From contig CAVWWX010000002.1 in assembly GCA_963758845.1 (NCBI GenBank), forward strand, positions 1,054,001 through 1,118,000: a stretch of 64,000 bases of DNA, in the 5' to 3' direction. Origin of the DNA: JBDTSW01 sp963758845. GTDB lineage: Bacteria > Actinomycetota > Thermoleophilia > Solirubrobacterales > 70-9. The notes beneath the pieces are model-generated. The model did not search any database, was not told where the DNA came from, and saw nothing but the letters and a program-made list of their open reading frames with translations. Shown piece by piece: positions 45,932-54,951 of this stretch (its first letter is position 1; the number at the start of each line of letters is the position of its first letter). The position numbers and the translations under genes are program-made.

Positions 45932-46854
45932 CCGGGCGAGGCGGCCCGCGCCGACTCCAGCGCGGTGCCGTAGAGGATGTCGTGCTCGGAGACCTCGATC
46001 TCCGAGAGGCCGAACGCGCGCATCACCTGGATCAGGATCACCACGCCGGCAACGATCGTCGGCGCCCGGTCCGGGTGGAGCCCGGTAACGTCGAGGCGCT
46101 GGGCCAGCGGCATGGCCGAGAGCTGCGAGCACATCCGCTGGATCGAGGTCAGGCTGAGGCGGTGGCCCTCGACGGCGTCGGGGTCGTAGGGGTCGAGCGC
46201 CATGTCGATCGCGGCCATCGAGGTCGGAGTCCCGGCCACGGCTACCCCGTCCTTGGCGTTCACCATCGCCTCCGCGCCCAGCTCGGCGTCGATCAGGGAG
46301 CGAACGTCGTCGGCGAGTGTCTCGAGCTCGGCGGCGTGCGGCGGGTCATGGGGAAGGTGGCGCTCGGAGTGGCGGACCGTGCCGGCCTGAAGCGAGGCGC
46401 GGAAGCCGATCTCCGAGCCGGATCCCACGATCAGCTCGGTCGAGCCGCCGCCGATGTCGATCACCAGCGTGCGGTCGGTCTGGCCCCGCCCGGCCGAGGC
46501 GCCCAGGTAGGTCAGGCGGGCCTCCTCCTCGCCGTCGAGCATCCGGGCGTCCAGCGCGAACCGCTCGCGCAGCTCGGCGATGAAGGCCGAGCCGTTGCCC
46601 GCGTCGCGGACGGCGCTGGTGGCCACGGCGGTCACACGGTCGGGGCCCATCTCCTCATAGAGCGACATGTAGTCGCCCACGGTGTTGCAGACGTCGTCGA
46701 TCGCCTCGGCGGCGAGCTGGCCCGACGTGTCGACGCCTCGGCCGAGGCGGGTGACCGTTGACCGGCGGTCGATCACGTCGACATCGTCGCCTTCGATGTC
46801 AGCCACCAACAGGCGCGTGGAGTTCGTCCCCATGTCGATCACCGCGACCCTCAC
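45928..46854 (-). CDS. Ppx/GppA-family exopolyphosphatase/pppGpp phosphohydrolase
   Basis: 308 residues. The ASKHA ATP-fold motifs are VAVIDMGTNSTRLLVADI at the N-terminus and LVIDIGGGSTELIVG in the middle. ATSAVRDAGNG and GVAVAGTPTSMAAIDM are family-specific. It breaks down polyphosphate or pppGpp. It is the short two-domain form common in actinobacteria. The GTG start at 46854 overlaps the stop of the SDR gene (GTGA), so it is coupled to it. Confidence 0.92.
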   Translation of the reverse strand: MRVAVIDMGTNSTRLLVADIEGDDVDVIDRRSTVTRLGRGVDTSGQLAAEAIDDVCNTVGDYMSLYEEMGPDRVTAVATSAVRDAGNGSAFIAELRERFALDARMLDGEEEARLTYLGASAGRGQTDRTLVIDIGGGSTELIVGSGSEIGFRASLQAGTVRHSERHLPHDPPHAAELETLADDVRSLIDAELGAEAMVNAKDGVAVAGTPTSMAAIDMALDPYDPDAVEGHRLSLTSIQRMCSQLSAMPLAQRLDVTGLHPDRAPTIVAGVVILIQVMRAFGLSEIEVSEHDILYGTALESARAASPG

Positions 46855-47711
46855 GGCTTCGGCCTCAGCATCCGGCCGACGGCGGCGTCGGTGGCCCGGT
46901 CGGGGAGGACGGCCGCCATGGCCGTCTGGGCACGCGCGGCCACGCCCACCACGTACCGGGTCTTCGGCCGGTCCGCGGTCAGGGCGTGCTCGACCGCGTC
47001 CGCCACCCGCTCGGGTGGGATGCCCCGACTGCCGGCCTCCATCGCGAGCTTCTGGAAGGTGTCCATCATCGGCCCGTAGACGCGTTCGACGTCGTCGCCG
47101 AACTCCTCCCGCGCGGTGGTGGCGTCGGCTTCGCCCTTCTCCCAGATCGGGGTGGCGACGGAACCGGGCTCGACGATCGAGACCTTCACGCCGTGCGGGC
47201 GGAGCTCCTGGCGCAGCGAGTCGCCGATCGCCTCGATCGCGTGCTTCGACGCGCTGTAGGGCCCTACTAGCGGCAGGGCGCTGCGACCGCCGACCGAGGA
47301 CATGAAGACGACGCGCCCCTTCGCCGCCCGCAGCATCGGCAGGAACGCCTTGGTCACGGCGACCTGGCCGAGGACGTTCACCTCGAACTGGCGCCGCCAC
47401 TCGTCGACCGCCAGGCCCTCCAGGGGCCCCGTGACGGTGATGCCGGCGTTGTTGACCAGCCCGATCAGTCGCTCTCCCGTGGCCTTCGCGATCTCCCTGG
47501 CGGCGGCATCGACGCTGGCCTCGTCGGCGACGTCCACGATCAGCGACTGAAGCTGCCCGGTCGCCTCGGCCTCCAGTGCCTCGCCATCGGCGGGCTTGCG
47601 CACGCCCGCGAATACCCGGAATCCCAGGCTGTCCAGACGAAGCGCAGTCGCCTGCCCGATTCCGGTGGAGCTCCCGGTGACGAGCACTGCGCCGCTTGCG
47701 GCTGCGGGCAT
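46851..47711 (-). CDS. Short-chain dehydrogenase/reductase
   Basis: 286 residues. VLVTGSSTGIGQATA is the NAD(P) glycine motif, LVNNAGI the structural NNAG, and YSASKHAIEAIG the catalytic Tyr/Lys, with the Ser in FMSSVGG. It is a classical SDR. It lies 9 nt after a small gene and overlaps ppx, giving a three-gene minus-strand operon behind the paired palindromes at 47932-47975. Substrate unknown. Confidence 0.92.
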   Translation of the reverse strand: MPAAASGAVLVTGSSTGIGQATALRLDSLGFRVFAGVRKPADGEALEAEATGQLQSLIVDVADEASVDAAAREIAKATGERLIGLVNNAGITVTGPLEGLAVDEWRRQFEVNVLGQVAVTKAFLPMLRAAKGRVVFMSSVGGRSALPLVGPYSASKHAIEAIGDSLRQELRPHGVKVSIVEPGSVATPIWEKGEADATTAREEFGDDVERVYGPMMDTFQKLAMEAGSRGIPPERVADAVEHALTADRPKTRYVVGVAARAQTAMAAVLPDRATDAAVGRMLRPKP

Positions 47712-47720
47712 GGCCGCAGA

Positions 47721-47924
47721 TTACTCGGGCGCGATCGAGGATCTCCGCGCGGAGTCGACCAGCCGATCGTCGATCGCGTTGGCGAGCTGGGCGGCCTGGG
47801 AGTGGTCGAGCCGGACCCTTGCGATCCTGCCGAAGGCCGGGTCCGTGACCTCCATCAGGACGTACTCGGCGCCGCAGGCGGAGACCCGCACTTCCTCGCC
47901 GCCCTGGGTTTCCACCGTCGCCAT
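47721..47924 (-). CDS. Small conserved-looking protein, unknown
   Basis: 67 residues from ATG 47924, with no membrane segment. The sequence (VSACGAEYVLMEVTDPAFGRIARVRLDHSQAAQLANAIDDRL) looks like a compact beta-beta-alpha domain. It is the first gene of the operon with the SDR and ppx genes, and its start codon lies 7 nt from a perfect 16-bp palindrome. No family recognised. Confidence 0.6.
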   Translation of the reverse strand: MATVETQGGEEVRVSACGAEYVLMEVTDPAFGRIARVRLDHSQAAQLANAIDDRLVDSARRSSIAPE

Positions 47925-47931
47925 TGGACGG

Positions 47932-47975
47932 ATTAGGGTACCCTAATTCCTCGGTTGTAGTTAGGTAACCCTAAC
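47932..47975. promoter_or_regulatory. Paired palindromes with TTAGG/CCTAA half-sites (candidate operators)
   Basis: ATTAGGGTACCCTAAT (47932-47947) is a perfect 16-nt palindrome. GTTAGGTAACCCTAAC (47960-47975) is a close relative, starting 28 nt later. Half-sites TTAGG/CCTAA are reminiscent of DtxR/IdeR-type metal-regulator boxes, but the spacing is shorter than the 19-bp consensus. They lie between the divergent starts at 47924 and 48046 and overlap possible -10 sequences of the minus-strand operon. Confidence 0.6.
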
Positions 47976-47984
47976 TCTCCGATT

Positions 47985-48020
47985 GCCGGGCCGCTCGGCG
48001 CACACCCCGAGCGGCCCGGC
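47985..48020. terminator. Strong GC hairpin upstream of lipoprotein gene
   Basis: A perfect 14-bp stem, GCCGGGCCGCTCGG with CCGAGCGGCCCGGC, around an 8-nt loop. It sits between the paired palindromes and the lipoprotein start. No U-run; it could act as a terminator/insulator or as part of a leader. Confidence 0.5.
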
Positions 48021-48045
48021 CGAAGCTTTCCCTACGCTGCGCGCC

Positions 48046-48441
48046 ATGAGATCGGCCCTGCGGATCGCTTTCGCCGTCCTCGCCGTCCTCCTCGTCGGGG
48101 TCTCGCTGGCGGCCTGCGGCGACGACGACGAGGACACGACCACCACCGAGACGGTGACGTCGGGCGCGACCGGCGACGGGGGAGACGGCGGGGCCACCGG
48201 CACGGGTGATTTCCAGCCCGAGAAGTGCCCGGGCGCCGACTCTCCGCCCAACATCACGAACGTGACCGCCTACGGGGCCGACTGCGCGGCGGTCGAGGAC
48301 GCGATGGCGAAGATCGGCGCGGTCGCCACCAGCTTCCGCCTCGGCGACTTCGACTGCGAACGCTCGAAGGGGAGCGAGCTCGCAGGCACCTGGACGTGCA
48401 GCGGCGAGGCGACCTACTTCACCTTCCAGTTCGCGGACTGA
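48046..48441 (+). CDS. Small lipoprotein
   Basis: 131 residues. The signal peptide (LRIAFAVLAVLLVGVSLAACG) ends in the lipobox LAAC. Next come an Asp/Thr/Gly-rich linker and a compact domain with five Cys (EKCPGAD, GADCAAVEDA, DFDCERSKG, WTCSGEATYFTF), probably disulfide-bonded. TACGCT at 48033-48038 lies 7 nt before the ATG, a leaderless-type promoter. It is anchored outside the membrane; function unknown. Confidence 0.75.
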   Translation: MRSALRIAFAVLAVLLVGVSLAACGDDDEDTTTTETVTSGATGDGGDGGATGTGDFQPEKCPGADSPPNITNVTAYGADCAAVEDAMAKIGAVATSFRLGDFDCERSKGSELAGTWTCSGEATYFTFQFAD

Positions 48442-48549
48442 GCCGGGCCTCCCCGTGCCCAGGTAGACTCAAGCCTGCGTCTGGGTGCTTTTTGCCGTCC
48501 CTCTGCCCGCCGCGCATCCCGAGGGAGGACGGCGAGAAAGCGAGTCGGC

Positions 48550-48939
48550 ATGCCCGACCAGGACATCGCCCAGGCGACCGAGACAGCCCCCGCAAGCCAC
48601 GCCAATGAGATCTCCGACGAGATCGCCTCTTCGCTCGCTTCGGTATGGGCCCGCTACGCCGGCGCCCGACCCACCGGCTGTGCCGTCGAGGTCGAGGGCG
48701 ACGTGGTTCGGTGGAGGCTCCCCGAGGGCCTCGACGCCCTCAACGACGGGCTGAGCGCCAGCACCGAGCCCGACGCCGACGGCCCCGAGCTCACGCTGAC
48801 CGGCTACAAGCGAGCGACCGATTCGGCCGTCTCGAAGGTCACCCACCGCCGCGTCTCGGCGCGCATGTCCAAGCAGGACAAGGACACCGGCGCCGCTACC
48901 GAGACCTTCATCCTCGAAGCCATCACCAAGCGCTACTGA
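48550..48939 (+). CDS. MpsC/DUF2294-like protein
   Basis: 129 residues. EISDEIASSLASVWARYAGARPTGCAVEVEGDVVRW near the N-terminus has the pattern of DUF2294 (Na+-translocating membrane-potential system protein MpsC), as does the C-terminal conserved TETFILEAI. It has no signal peptide. The ATG at 48550 follows GGCGAGAAAGCGAG. TAGACT lies about 80 nt upstream and may start the transcript. The assignment is from memory of the family pattern and is moderate. Confidence 0.5.
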   Translation: MPDQDIAQATETAPASHANEISDEIASSLASVWARYAGARPTGCAVEVEGDVVRWRLPEGLDALNDGLSASTEPDADGPELTLTGYKRATDSAVSKVTHRRVSARMSKQDKDTGAATETFILEAITKRY

Positions 48940-48976
48940 GAAAGCCCTCGCCACTGCTCTAGAATCCGCGGTGCGA

Positions 48977-49050
48977 CGCGGGGTGGAGCAGTCAGGTAGC
49001 TCGCCGGGCTCATAACCCGGAGGTCGCGGGTTCAAATCCCGCCCCCGCTA
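48977..49050 (+). tRNA. Initiator tRNA-Met (anticodon CAT)
   Basis: D arm GAGC/GCTC. The anticodon stem CCGGG/CCCGG carries the three consecutive G-C pairs typical of initiators, around CTCATAA. T stem GCGGG/CCCGC. The first base C1 faces U72, so the pair is unmade as in bacterial initiators, though most have A72. Discriminator A; CCA not encoded. TAGAAT about 12 nt upstream may be the -10. Confidence 0.93.
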
Positions 49051-50732
49051 TGTCCGTCACTACCACGCTCGAGCCCTCCGCCTGGAGGGCTTTCGCGTTC
49101 TCGAAGGCATCTGCGACGGCCTCCGACACGGTCGCCGTGAATTCGACGCGGTGCTCGGCCTTGTCGTAGGCGATCTGCAGGTCGAATGACTGCGAACACC
49201 TGACGCTTGATCTCGGGCGGCGCCTCGCGCAGCGCCTTGCCCAGGTCGGGGAGGCGGGCGAGCTGGGCGGTCAGCTCCTCGTCCTCGGCGTCCTGGCGCT
49301 CGGCGCCGATCCCGGCCAGCGCCTCCTCGAGCGCTTCCTTCTCGCCGCGGAGCTCGGCGATCCGCTCGGAGACCAGCTCCGGCTCGATCCCCTTCTCGAG
49401 GGCCTGGACCTGGGCCTTGATCTTGCGGTCGAGCTCGGCGATCTGCTGGCGGATCCGGGTCCCGGCGAGCTTGCCGTTCCTTGCGCTCGCTCGCGGGCGT
49501 GGGCGCGCAGCTGCTTGGCGAGCTTGCTCGAGGCGCATCGGGCCGAAGATCCGCTGCTCGAAGAAGCGCAGCACGAGCCGCTCGAGCCAGTCCTCGCGCG
49601 ACCGAGATCGACTTCTGGCCGCCGTGGGCCTCGCAGCGCGGCGGTCGTCGCCGTAGTTCGGTCGCGTAGCGCGCAGGCGTAGTAGTGGTGGCCCTTGCGC
49701 GCCTTGCCCTGCATCGAGAGCGGCTGGTGGCCGGCGCAGCAGCGCGACCATGCCCGAGAAGCAGGTAGCTGCGCTTGGCCTGCGCGCTGCCGGTGCGCGC
49801 GCACGGCTTGCTCGAAGCGCGCCTGGGCGGCCTCGAAGATCTCGTCGGAGACGAGCGGCAGGTGCGCCTCCTCGGCGACCACCCACTCCTCGCGGGCGCG
49901 GCGGCGGGCGCCGCCGCCGGCGTGCTTGGCCTCGGTGAAGTCGAGGCGGTTCCAGACCAGTCCGGCCGGTGTAGACGGGGTTCTGCGAGCATCGCGCGGA
50001 CCGTGGTGGCCGCCCAGTGGCCGCGGACGTTGCGGGCGGAGTCGACGTGGCTGGGGGAGGGAGGGCCGCCCGGGCGGTTCAGGTGCTCGGCGATCGCCTT
50101 CGGCGTCGAGCTTGCCCGCGACGAACAGCTCGAAGATCTCGGCGACGACCAGCGCCTCCTCGGGCTCGGGCTCGAGCGTGACGCGGCTGCTTGTCGCGGT
50201 CGCCGCGGTGGCCCTCGGGCAGCTCGTGCAGCCGGCGCCGGTAGCCGTAGGGGGCGCGGCCGCCGGCCCGGTAGCCCTGCTCGGAGGCCTCGCGCATGCC
50301 GCGCTTGGTCTCGCGCGAGAGCTTGTTGCGCTCGAACTCGTCCCAGAGCTGCTGCATCCCGATGATCAGACTGCCCTCGGGGGTGTCGGGGTCGCCGCCG
50401 CCGGTCGCGTAGTGGATCGCGACCCCGACCTTGCGCAGCTCGCGCTCGAACAGGGCGGCGTGGAGGCGATCGCGGGCCAGGCGCGAGGTCGAGTAGATGA
50501 CACGCGCGTCGAAGCGGCGGCCCTCGCGGTCGCGGGCCTCGGCGGTGAGCGCCGTCCAGCCGGGGCGCTCGTGCTTGGCGCCGGACTCCTGGTCGGTGAA
50601 CTCGCAGGTGATCTCGCCGCCGAGCTCGGCGGCCTTGCGCTCGCAGGCCTTGCGCTGGCTGGGGAAGCAGAGCGCCGGGTCCTGCTTGTCGGTGGTCGAG
50701 AGGCGGCCGTAGAAGGCGAAGCGCTTGCTCAT
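49010..50732 (-). pseudogene. Frameshifted large serine recombinase reading into tRNA-fMet
   Basis: From ATG 50732 an intact resolvase domain reads FAFYGRLSTTDKQDP (catalytic Ser in RLST) and YSTSRLARDRLHAALFERELR. The recombinase domain starts (GGRAPYGYRRRLHEL) and then the frame breaks near 50190. It changes several more times through a zinc-ribbon part to the C-terminal coiled coil (IAELDRKIKAQVQALEKGIEP). The last clean stretch (EHRVEFTATVSEAVADAFENA) runs on to a stop at 49010, inside and antisense to the initiator tRNA gene. An active enzyme of this class would integrate or excise DNA. It is probably the remnant of an element inserted at the tRNA, now inactive. Confidence 0.85.
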
Positions 50733-50995
50733 AGCTTCGCCGTAAGCGCAAGCTCAAGCGCCCTGATCAAACGGGCGATCAGCGCCGCTTCGATGGCGTC
50801 CGCACCGACGATCGCCCGTCGCAGGGCCGTCTCAACGAGACCTGCGTCCTCCAGGCTGAGGTCCAGGCGGATCGGCCCGACGACCGCCAGCACGCCGTGG
50901 CTCGGCAGCTCCCATTCGTCGATCTCGCGGCCGCAATCGTTCTCGCAGTAGACCCACGCCAGGGCGCGGTAAAGGCCGGCGATCGACTCCTTCAC
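50729..50995 (-). CDS. Small protein upstream of and overlapping the recombinase, unknown
   Basis: About 88 residues from GTG 50995, with possible longer starts. It overlaps the recombinase start as ATGA, so the two were one operon. Sequence LYRALAWVYCENDCGREIDEWELPSHGVLAVVGPIRLD; two Cys; no HTH visible. Position suggests a mobile-element accessory protein (for example a directionality factor), but nothing in the sequence shows this. Confidence 0.45.
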   Translation of the reverse strand: MKESIAGLYRALAWVYCENDCGREIDEWELPSHGVLAVVGPIRLDLSLEDAGLVETALRRAIVGADAIEAALIARLIRALELALTAKL

Positions 50996-51060
50996 ATCGT
51001 CTCGCGTGTTGCGGTTAGTGTGGAACGCAACGGAATCGAGTCCTGCGCAAGGGAGATCAA

Positions 51061-53361
51061 GTGAAGGGTCGGAGGCTAAGCCCGAGGCGACTCGCATCCG
51101 TCGCGGTTGCGCGCCCTCGCCGGGTCCTCGCGATCTGGGGCGTGCTGGTCTTGGTGGGGTTCGGCCTCATCTCCGGCCTGCTCGGGTCTGCGCTCTCGAG
51201 CGAGGCGGACGTAACCAGCAACCCCGAGTCAAAGCAGGCCCAGGACCTGATCGACGAGCGATTCCCCGAGCGCGATGGGCTCGACGAACTCGTGATCGTC
51301 CGCTCGGAGGAGCTCACCACGGAGGATCCGGCGTTTCGCGAGCGGGTCGAGAGCCTGGCCGAGGAGCTGCGCGCCACCGACGGTGTCGAGAGGGTATCGA
51401 GCTATCTCGACGGCCCAAGCGAAGTGCTCGATCTCCGAGGACGGCATGCGACCCTCTCCCCGTCACCCTCGTCGAGGACGAGGAGGTCGACAGCATCGAG
51501 GACATCGTCGACACCGCCACCGCGTCCGACGGAGAGGATGGTTTCGCGGTCAACGTCACAGGTGAGTTCACCGTCGGGCTCGACTTTCAGAAGGTCTCCG
51601 AGGAGGATCTCCAGCAGGGCGAGCTGAAGTTCGGTCTCCCGCGGCGCTGATCATCCTGTTGCTCGTCTTCGGCACCGTGGTCGGGGCCCTCGTTCCGCTG
51701 ACGATGGCGCTGATCTCGATCATCGGCGCCCTCGCCCTGGTCGCGGTGATCGGGCAGTTCTTCGAGGTGAACCTGTTCGTCACCAACATGCTCGTGGCGA
51801 TGGGGCTCGCCCTAGGGATCGACTATTCGCTCTTCATCGTCTCGCGGCTGCGGGAGGAGAAGGCGAAGGGCCTCCCGCATGGGGAGGCGATTCTCAATGT
51901 GTCGAGCACGGCAACTCGGGCCGTGGTGCTCAGCGGCACCGCGTTCTCCCTCGCCCTCCTCGGGATGTTCCTGGTCCCGACCACGATCCTGCGCAGCCTC
52001 GCGCTGGGCGCGATCGTCGTGGCCATCGTCTCGATCTTCGTTGCTCTCACCTTCCACCCGGCGCTCCTCATGGCGCTCGGCGACCGCATCAACAAGCTGC
52101 GCGTACCCTGGATCGGCAAGCGGGTGGCCGAGTCGGCCGGCACCGAGGGGCGGTTCTGGGGTGGCGCGGTCCGCGCCGTGGTCGCGTCACCCGGCGGTCA
52201 GCCTCGTCGTCTCGGTCGCCGCGCTCCTGGCGCTGGCGGTTCCGGTCCTCGGGCTGAAGCTCGGAGCCTCGGGGCCCTCGAGCCTCCCCGACGACGCCGC
52301 GGGCAAGCAGGGCATCGTCGCGCTGGAGCGCGACTTCGCTACCGGCGCGACCGAGCCGGTCGAGATCGTCATCGACACCCGCAACGTCCCCGCCCTCGGC
52401 GGCCAGCTCACGACTCTCACGAGCCAGCCTCGAGGACGACCCGGACTTCGCCGCCCGCAGCATCTTCCAGGAGGAAGGCGACGGGGTACTCGTCATCGTC
52501 TCCGTGGCGCTCAACGAAGAGGGGAGCAGCGAGGAGGCCTCAGCTGCGGTGGACCGGCTGCGGGACGACTACGTGCCGGCGGCCTTCGGCGCGTCGGCGG
52601 AGCATGTCCTGGTGGGCGGCCTCCCCGCCGAGAACCGCGACTTCTTCGCGCTGATCGGCAACTGGCTGCCAATCGTCATTGCCTTCGTCCTGATCCTCAC
52701 CCTTGTGCTGCTGACGCTCGCGTTCCGCTCGATTGTGATCGCGCTCACGGCGATCGCCGTCAACCTGCTCTCGGTCGGCGCCGCCTACGGCATCCTGGTG
52801 CTCGTATTCCAGGAGGGGTTCGCGACCGACCTCCTCGGTTTCGGGGAGGTGGACCGGATCGAGGCCTGGGTTCCCGTGTTCCTATTCTCGGTCCTCTTCG
52901 GACTGTCGATGGACTATCAGGTTTTCCTGCTGAGCCGCATCCGGGAGCGCTACAGCGCGACCGGCGACACGACGGAGGCGGTGATCTTCGGTGTGGCCTC
53001 AACCGCCCGGCTGATTACCGGTGCGGCACTGATCATCATCGCGGTGTTCCTCGGTTTCGCCTCCGGTGAGCTGGTCTCGTTCCAGCAGATGGGCTTCGGG
53101 GTCGCAATCGCGCTGCTTCTAGACGCGACGATCGTGCGCCTGGTCGTGATTCCTGCGGCGATGCAGCTCCTCGGGGAGCGGAACTGGTACCTCCCCTCGT
53201 GGCTCGAGTGGCTGCCGCACGTTGAGATCGAGGGATCCAGAGCTCTCCTGAGCCAGAGCCCGCCCGCCCGGTGCGGGTGGAGCCGACGGAGGTCAGCGGA
53301 TGAGCGTCGGAGTGTGCCGCGAGGGGCCCGATTATTGCTTCTAACGGTCGTTCGCCGCTAG
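51061..53361 (+). pseudogene. Frameshifted MMPL-family membrane transporter
   Basis: A coherent RND/MMPL protein of about 765 residues is split over several frames. The N-terminal membrane helix and first outer domain (RRVLAIWGVLVLVGFGLISG) end near 51440. The next part (VDSIEDIVDTATASDGEDGFAV) ends near 51650. The first membrane block (GLALGIDYSLFIVSRLREEKAKG) runs to about 52190, then the second outer domain to about 52430. The second membrane block (FGLSMDYQVFLLSRIRERY) runs to the stop at 53361. Both GxxMDYxxFLxxR-type motifs of MMPL proteins are present. At least four frame breaks make it a pseudogene unless the sequence is in error. It begins with a GTG preceded by GGGAGA. Confidence 0.85.
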
Positions 53362-53866
53362 CCGCCCCGCCAATGCTCGGTCGCTCTGGACGAGAGGCGG
53401 TAGTTCTCGGTCACGCCGTCAGGGGTACTCGCTCGACAATCCGTGGGTGGTAGTGAGAGACGAATCGGGCCAGGTATCCGTCTCCCGCGACGACCCGCGA
53501 AATGCCGCGTTTGCGTAGCGTCTCCGTTGTGACCTACTGGAAGCGAAGTGACCGGTGTATCGAGGTTTCGGACGTCGGAGGTAGCTCGTATTTCAGCGTC
53601 ACCGAGTACGAAGCAGCGCGTCGTAACGCTCCGCGGATCTCGGACCCAGTGCTCCTCTGGCATGCGACCAACGCGTGGGCGAAGGCCGCCCCACGCGTCG
53701 AGTGCTTGACCAAGCCTGGGAGCGCAGTGGCAGAGCGTCCGTGCGCATCTACGCCTGGGACGTCTACGACGCCAAGATGCGCGAGCTCATCGGCATCGCC
53801 TAGTTAGCTCCATAAGACCGGCTATCGGGCCCAAACGCCTACTCAGCTAGGCCGCGGCCATAGCGC
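53362..53866. other. Gene-poor interval between MMPL remnant and SnoaL array
   Basis: It holds copy A of the array repeat (53388-53508). It also holds a short coding-like tail on the + strand ending TAG at 53801-53803 (reads RIYAWDVYDAKMRELIGIA in its last codons) that has no start or family, probably a gene fragment. An open frame of about 100 codons from 53502 crosses this region, but its product is not convincing. Nothing else is seen. Confidence 0.4.
53388..53508. repeat. Array repeat, copy A
   Basis: The core GGTGGTAGTGAGAGACGAAT is close to the shared GGTGGTAGCGAGAAACGAAT of other copies. It is the most degenerate at its 3' end. The complement reads ARFVSHYHPRIVERVPLTA followed by a stop. 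Confidence 0.7.
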
Positions 53867-53872
53867 GATACT
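53867..53872 (+). promoter_or_regulatory. GATACT start element of SnoaL run 1
   Basis: GATACT ends 9 nt before the ATG at 53882, with GAGCGGGCG between. The same arrangement heads four other runs. Confidence 0.55.
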
Positions 53873-53881
53873 GAGCGGGCG

Positions 53882-54285
53882 ATGTCGGAGGAGAACGTGG
53901 AGATCGTGCGGCGGGCGTACACGGCGTTCAACGATGGGGATCTCGAAACCGCACTGGGGTTCTTCGACCCCGATATCGAGTGGAACGCTTCTGACGTCTT
54001 CTTCGACGAGCCGCGTACCTACCGCGGACGACTCGCCTGGCAGGAGGAATTTCTCCGAGACCTGATGGAGATCTTCGCGGGGTACCGGGCCGATCTCGAA
54101 GAGCTGATTGATGCCGGCGACCGAGTAGTGGCCGTTGTCATGTGGGAGGGGCGGGCCGACGCAGTGGGGCGAACGTCACGGCGCGGGTTGGTCACGTCCT
54201 GACCTTCACGGATGGCAAGCTCGTGAGATTCACCGAGTTCAAGGAACCGCGAGAAGCCCTCGAAGCCGCCGGGCTGCGGGAGTAA
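53882..54285 (+). pseudogene. SnoaL-like protein 1, frameshifted
   Basis: The N-terminal half (MSEENVEIVRRAYTAFNDGD) is in frame to about 54150, then a one-base change is needed within the G-rich stretch encoding the GxRSG loop. The rest (VGHVLTFTDGKLVRFTEF, EALEAAGLRE) is in another frame, ending TAA at 54283. As written it stops early at 54202. It is an NTF2-fold SnoaL-like protein; members range from polyketide cyclases to proteins of unknown role. Confidence 0.8.
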
Positions 54286-54354
54286 TGCGGCTTGATTCGG
54301 CCGACCCCGAGGCGTAAGGTCATCGCGAGACACGCAGTCGATCGGGGAGTGACG

Positions 54355-54522
54355 ATGGGCCTGATAGCGAGTTCGCGTCGAGCGTTCCGTGCGCGTCGCG
54401 ACCGTCGGCAAGAGCGGCGCCGCACCAAGAACGCTCGTCTTGTCGATAGGGAGGCTGCCCGGCACACAGCGCTGCGCGGAAGAGACGAGCGCACGGGCGG
54501 ATACGGGGACCCGCCGCACTGA
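54355..54522 (+). CDS. Possible small basic protein
   Basis: 55 residues from ATG 54355, with GGGGAG 5 nt upstream. Extremely Arg-rich (RRAFRARRDRRQERRRTKNAR). It lies between two frameshifted SnoaL genes. No family; possibly a nucleic-acid-binding peptide or a chance frame. Confidence 0.3.
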   Translation: MGLIASSRRAFRARRDRRQERRRTKNARLVDREAARHTALRGRDERTGGYGDPPH

Positions 54523-54548
54523 GCCGCCGCCGGGCGGCGGGCTACGCG

Positions 54549-54948
54549 ATGTCGCAGGAGAACCTGGAGATCGTCCGGCGCTTCTACGAGGCCTGGGCTC
54601 GCGACGAGTTCCCCGGGCCTGCCGAGCTCATGGACGCGGAGATCGAGTACGTCAATCCGCCTGAGGCTGTCGAGCCGGGAACCCGGCGTGGCCGGGCTGC
54701 GTTCAGCGCGGCGGTGGAGCACGTGTTCGATGGATGGGAGAGCTGGCAGATGGAGCCAGAGGAGTTCCGGGCAGCGGGAGATCAGGTGGTTGTGGTTCTG
54801 CGCTATCGGGCGCGTGGTGCGAGGGAGTGGGGTCGAGGTAGAGGGACGTGAGTCGGCCCTCTGGACCCTCCGTGACGGGAAGGTTGCGCGGTACGCCTGG
54901 TTTCAGGAGCCAGCCGAGGCCCTCGAAGCCGCCGGGCTGCGGGAGTAG
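54549..54948 (+). pseudogene. SnoaL-like protein 2, frameshifted
   Basis: Starts MSQENLEIVRRFYEAWARDE. The frame breaks near 54815, again in the codons for the GxxxGSG loop. It resumes with GVEVEGRESALWTLRDGKVARYAWF and ends EALEAAGLRE at 54948. Three nt later the next SnoaL gene begins. No GATACT element precedes it; the upstream sequence reads GGGCTACGCG before the ATG. Confidence 0.8.
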
Positions 54949-54951
54949 GCG

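Noticed and set aside
48469..49035. Minus-strand frame of 188 codons crossing the initiator tRNA and the MpsC-like gene
   Set aside because: It starts inside the tRNA in the typical antisense-tRNA reading (MNPRPPGYEP), a common artefact, and lies opposite a supported gene.
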